A stretch of DNA of 16,798 nucleotides. Origin: a bacterium. Its GTDB lineage: Bacteria > UBP15 > UBA6099 > JAJRTR01. The stretch covers positions 1 to 16,798 of the forward strand of contig JAJRTR010000142.1 in the NCBI GenBank assembly GCA_024278215.1. Reading direction: 5' to 3'. The translations under genes were made by a program, and so were the position numbers. Positions 14,901 to 16,798 of the stretch are shown one piece after another; the stretch's first letter is position 1, and the number at the start of each line of letters is the position of its first letter. Under the pieces are notes generated by a model that worked only from the letters and a program-made list of their open reading frames with translations, did not search any database and had not been told where the DNA came from.

Positions 14901-16798
14901 TCGACGAACTGGAAGGCACCGGCACTGTCGTCGTGGATTCCATAAGGAACGTCTGGTATGTCCCGAGCACCGGCATCGCGGTCGACGTCGCCACCGGTTC
15001 GCTCATCGTAATGTCCATGCAGACGACTTTGTCCGGGTCGCGGTATGTGTCGCCGGTAACAGGGATTCCGTCACCATTTACAGGCATGGGCACCGTGCAG
15101 TTTTCATCGGTGTAATAAGAAACGGAAACAGAGGGCGGATGTGTGTCGACAAAGAAACTGAAATAAGGCTGGTCGGTTGCGACAAGCGGCGCCTGTGGAT
15201 TATACGGCCCGAGATTTATCGCGCCATCGGCCGGCGCCACGCGCCAGTAATAAGGTGTTTCGGCGGGCCGTTCGTCCAGCACGGGCATGTTGTAGTAGTT
15301 GTAATCGACGATCTGATTGAATATCATCGTACCGTCCTGGAAATCGGATGTCGTGGAAACCTGGAGCCGCCACTGCGCTATCTGCCAGTACGGTGTGTCG
15401 GAATAATCGCAGACATTTCCGTCTTCGTCGACGTCTCCGTCCAGGTCGTCGTCCACCCCGTTTATGCACTCTTCATCAGTACTGCCGTCGACATCGTCGT
15501 CGGTGCCGTTGCCGAGTGTTGTCCATGTCAGGGTCGGGTTTGTTACCGTCCCGGCAGTTGACAGACAACTCATGTTCGCGCGTGCCACTTCTCCGTTGCA
15601 GGGCGCGATGGGGAAGCTGATAGCCGGCGTCGCGGGCGCTACTATGTCTATGGCGAAGAACTGGCCCGAGTTCAAGTCCGTATCCGGCTCGACAACCGGG
15701 CTCGACGACACGAAATTCGGCACACCGTCGTCATTGTAGGCGTCGGCTGTGTCGGGGTCGCCGTCTTCTCCGGCGTCGTCTCTCTTCTGGTCTGCGTCGA
15801 ACTGGTCCGCATCCGCCTGCGCGTCTGTTTCGTGCCATTTCCGGTTGTGGAGCATATCCATATACTTCATAGTCACGGCGGCGTAGCCGTTTTCTATAGT
15901 ATCGTCGATCTCGAAGCAGCCTCTGAATATTGCACAGGGCGCCGCCGACGGGTCGTAGGCGATGCAGTTTTCCCCCGTGCACCAGTTGCAGTCTGTGTTC
16001 TGGCTGCAATTCGTGTACAGGGTCGGCGTGGCATAATCGCCCGGCTGGGGTTCGCCCTCGTAAGCCGGTTCCGCATAATCCGGTTTAAAAATATAAAATG
16101 AAGGGGTGGCACCCAGGTATTCGTCCGCTGCCGCCTGGATGTACATGTTGCCCTTCGGCACAATCGCCATCAGCGGAGTGACTGCGCCTCCGTCGTGGTC
16201 GTGATCGAGAATCTTGAATTTGTTGCTGAACGTCTCGCTCGAATAATAATCGACGTCGATAACCGGCGGTGTGTTGTCCACCCAGACGGATGTGTTTGTT
16301 GTGGCTTGCACTTCGGTTACCTCGTTGCCCACTCCGTCAGTACCTGAAAATGTGAAAACATATTCGCCTTCTTCGAGCCCGATGGGCGGCGCGTCACTGG
16401 CGGCCGGGCGTCCAACGCGCCAGGCGTAATGGTAAACAGTGTATCCATAAGCGAGGCCCTTGCAGGCTTCGTGCGTTGTGGCGTCGGTAACATCAGTCTG
16501 CGTACATACCCATTCCATAGAGTCGCCGTTCGTGGATGTTGTACCTTCGGGGTCGACTCCGTTGACGAAAATCCTTGGCAGTGTCATGCAGGTATCCTGG
16601 ACGGTGTTCCCCGCATAGTTGTCGCCGGTGATGGCGCGGCTCCACAGCTGATATGCACTACAGACTTTGTCGTCGGCATGTGAGTCGTCGCCGGGGTTGA
16701 ACTGGTGGTTTTCGTCGACGTAGCCGTTGCCGTCGTTGTCGATCCTGTCCGGGTTCGAAGCTTCGGGATATGTGCTTGATGAATAGGCGACGTCTTCG
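11431..16798 (-). CDS. Giant secreted multidomain surface protein (5' end beyond the window)
   Basis: The frame stays open from the TGA at 11431 to the window edge, at least 1788 residues. The ATG at 16587 is internal, because the frame upstream of it continues with the same composition, including another calcium loop (16708-16746). The protein is a chain of Ig/FN3-like beta-sandwiches, many announced by D-[TS]-x-[AP]-P linkers (DNTPPVIDV, DTHPPSVSV, DTKAPTFSV, DSSPPGLP) followed by [VS]-[ST]-YY-[ST]-D strands. FN3-like units end in YYWRV. Embedded in them are eight acidic G-x-D-N-D-x-D-G-x-x-D-E calcium loops of MopE/thrombospondin-3 type, a three-unit cysteine repeat, and the GWN-VS-P module at the C-terminus. 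The likely role is a calcium-stabilised extracellular adhesin, stalk or matrix protein. It lacks visible transmembrane or LPXTG anchors in this part; the signal peptide must lie outside the window. Confidence 0.85.
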   Translation of the reverse strand, partial: EDVAYSSSTYPEASNPDRIDNDGNGYVDENHQFNPGDDSHADDKVCSAYQLWSRAITGDNYAGNTVQDTCMTLPRIFVNGVDPEGTTSTNGDSMEWVCTQTDVTDATTHEACKGLAYGYTVYHYAWRVGRPAASDAPPIGLEEGEYVFTFSGTDGVGNEVTEVQATTNTSVWVDNTPPVIDVDYYSSETFSNKFKILDHDHDGGAVTPLMAIVPKGNMYIQAAADEYLGATPSFYIFKPDYAEPAYEGEPQPGDYATPTLYTNCSQNTDCNWCTGENCIAYDPSAAPCAIFRGCFEIDDTIENGYAAVTMKYMDMLHNRKWHETDAQADADQFDADQKRDDAGEDGDPDTADAYNDDGVPNFVSSSPVVEPDTDLNSGQFFAIDIVAPATPAISFPIAPCNGEVARANMSCLSTAGTVTNPTLTWTTLGNGTDDDVDGSTDEECINGVDDDLDGDVDEDGNVCDYSDTPYWQIAQWRLQVSTTSDFQDGTMIFNQIVDYNYYNMPVLDERPAETPYYWRVAPADGAINLGPYNPQAPLVATDQPYFSFFVDTHPPSVSVSYYTDENCTVPMPVNGDGIPVTGDTYRDPDKVVCMDITMSEPVATSTAMPVLGTYQTFLMESTTTVPVPSSSSTTFRAIMEIDANMVYTDGEVEVKFTTEDLYNNALDAVKAATGGTFIIDSEPPECIINSADPDPASNDRDRDGVTGEIPDDNITISFYCNKFIGATAPIRVIQNNFPAVPTSNDGLDNDCDGLIDEGDAGDPGTIQKPGSGCLVIADYTGGTEDSSSYEGVYNVVSTYYDGTAQMILGDTATSSPFFLTDQVGNPIYDSNTFEVDTTGPPSPTLNTPAAGETLNTATPKFGWTMSSAPSDMLEYSLEVATSAAFTNIAANAVITDNGQTNYNYTLLIDDIAECDNYTYEGCDGYTTYTTCSADENCLWDSGYYCAGYSTQASCENDTYCEWEAGYSCSGYSSEDDCENDSNCDWASSTCSSASCTTQVPPSCGPDTGASCPGLADGDYYWRVIAFDEAYNRSGSGFTRMFTVDSSPPGLPIFNAVTTPTSNTTSPLSGTAMTGTNIEKNAQVNIYVNDIYIGTVTTDENGAFDLGTNINDPEGIDYDNDGYVNEDPVNGADDDGDTKIDEDPPGIFLREGENVIEGIVIDAGGNVGSKGCSSLTPFYDSSKGQCIIVLDSGAPKFLVTYYSDAALTIPLETIDGATGKQTAKAGDVYMHITALEVGGLPNPPTFSVDQQGDQDISNKITESIDGSNVYFRGVFTVHSESIDDYIDGDAEIIVIGEDSEGNVTPDDTLPEHGAYLNIDTKAPTFSVTYWLDSNLLEPMKTSVDLYPISKAGNVYMRITTNERLSDVPTVNINQPGSTDDSNAATALDTTYKLFKSTYTVNTDDGSSYIDGYTSVTFDATDMAGNAASGTAPLLGATFITDTKAPKAPDIVLTTDGSPLETFFTQVTSLDSYVYDQSNNPEPYAYVEVFVKLDLDMGADDQLDNDGDGRADEEPNGADGIDNDGDTFIDEDISNNTCGTGEIWDTIFSECTNPASDTALPNGTAQANGNGVFQITVSGLLFGVNYLHARATDKAGNVSGYGSTSEIVISDGPPTVTLQHTFSAGWNLVGVPLQPAIGEVSAALGLNGMTFFEISNKKYIYKSHSAPVPGKCYWVYFEAQTTAKSTGIASTTNQVQLYKGWNMVSVPYNLPIAWNNEMAVSYKGVTYQMGSTDADKYIEPYIYEYNGSTEPYGYEDKIGIDDDHIMQPWVGFMIKALEDCTLLFPDQFEP
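12208..12300 (-). repeat. Tandem calcium loops, pair 1 (giant protein)
   Basis: Two 13-residue acidic loops (QLDNDGDGRADEE and GIDNDGDTFIDED) are separated by five residues. They fit D-x-D-x-D-G-type calcium coordination seen in MopE-like and thrombospondin type-3 motifs. The DNA is locally a GTCGTCG-rich repeat because of Asp codons. Confidence 0.75.
13372..13458 (-). repeat. Tandem calcium loops, pair 2 (giant protein)
   Basis: Loops GIDYDNDGYVNED and GADDDGDTKIDED are three residues apart and interrupt a beta-sandwich domain between ENGAFDLGT and FLREGENVIEG. Confidence 0.75.
13828..14034 (-). repeat. Three tandem 23-residue cysteine repeats (giant protein)
   Basis: Exactly 207 nt encode three units with the pattern C-x-G-Y-[TS]-x4-C-x5-C-x-W followed by 5 residues, the last unit one residue shorter with a closing cysteine. 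The unit boundaries are C-D-G-Y, C-A-G-Y and C-S-G-Y. Cysteine and tryptophan spacing is invariant, implying repeated disulfide-stabilised knots. The array is inserted in an FN3-like domain ahead of its YYWRV strand. Confidence 0.85.
14524..14562 (-). repeat. Single calcium loop with internal cysteine (giant protein)
   Basis: GLDNDCDGLIDEG fits the same acidic loop consensus but has cysteine in the loop, as in many MopE-type motifs. Confidence 0.7.
15421..15507 (-). repeat. Tandem calcium loops, pair 3 (giant protein)
   Basis: Loops GTDDDVDGSTDEE and GVDDDLDGDVDED are three residues apart, flanked by cysteines. They sit inside an FN3-like domain, between LTWTTLGN and WRLQVSTTSDF. Confidence 0.75.
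16708..16746 (-). repeat. Calcium loop at the window edge (giant protein)
   Basis: Translating the frame upstream of the internal ATG gives RIDNDGNGYVDEN, the eighth copy of the acidic loop. It shows that the coding region continues toward and past the window end. Confidence 0.75.

Noticed and set aside
11431-16587. ATG at 16587 as start of the giant gene
   Set aside because: The frame remains open to the window end, and the upstream codons encode the same kind of protein, including a further calcium loop (16708-16746). No Shine-Dalgarno or signal peptide follows the ATG.
12196-16746. GTCGTCG-rich repeats as a CRISPR or microsatellite
   Set aside because: They are in-frame Asp/Glu codons of the calcium loops, irregularly spaced, with no spacer-repeat structure.
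1-16798. tRNA, rRNA, known riboswitch, retron or defence-system genes
   Set aside because: Reading both strands, I saw no cloverleaf or TTC-R-A-type tRNA signatures, no rRNA-like conserved blocks, no reverse transcriptase or nuclease motifs, and no recognised riboswitch core.

Overview
The window is a Gram-negative bacterial segment in which every convincing gene lies on the minus strand, so it reads from high to low coordinates. Outer-membrane and periplasmic traits (a PorV-like beta-barrel, Sec signal peptides, FtsEX) indicate a diderm. The family mix (MXAN_6640-like metalloproteases, a dockerin, a FlgD-Ig tail, MopE-like calcium loops, intergenic repeats) looks like an uncultured deltaproteobacterial or candidate-phylum genome. 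The phylum cannot be fixed from this sequence alone.

Layout in transcription order: (1) the 3' part of a giant secreted protein (11431 to the window edge, at least 1788 residues, N-terminus missing), built from Ig/FN3-like domains with embedded calcium loops, a triple 23-residue cysteine repeat and a C-terminal 'GWN-VS-P' module; (2) metalloprotease paralogue A (9294-11339), ending in the same C-terminal module; (3) metalloprotease paralogue B (6699-8906), with the same catalytic half but a different tail of two membrane segments and an internal lipobox-like IAGC plus polyglycine; (4) a leader region with two promoters and a possible 17-codon ORF; (5) a dockerin-tailed secreted protein (5193-6239); (6) a cysteine-containing secreted protein with a FlgD-Ig-like C-terminus (3133-5031, TTG start); (7) a PorV/PorQ-like outer-membrane protein (2162-3070) followed by a clear rho-independent terminator; (8) the cell-division pair ftsE-ftsX (1127-1801 and 139-1032), a separate conserved unit.

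Genes 1-7 look like a cell-surface or exported module: a large calcium-binding surface protein, two proteases that might process or shed it, proteins with assembly or sorting C-termini, and a barrel of the family that elsewhere shuttles FlgD/CTD-tailed cargo. The functional link is inferred from adjacency and shared C-terminal modules.

The intergenic DNA is also structured. A composite repeat with inverted arms occurs at 1869-2064 and again at 8997-9172, with a compensatory base-pair change in the arm. A third site (6561-6674) shares its CCCGCAT...ATGCGGG hairpin. All three hairpins lie about 80-125 nt downstream of a stop codon, in the same orientation relative to transcription. A different long imperfect palindrome fills the first ~120 bases, next to the ftsX stop. 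No tRNA, rRNA, CRISPR array, insertion-sequence transposase or recognisable defence system was seen.
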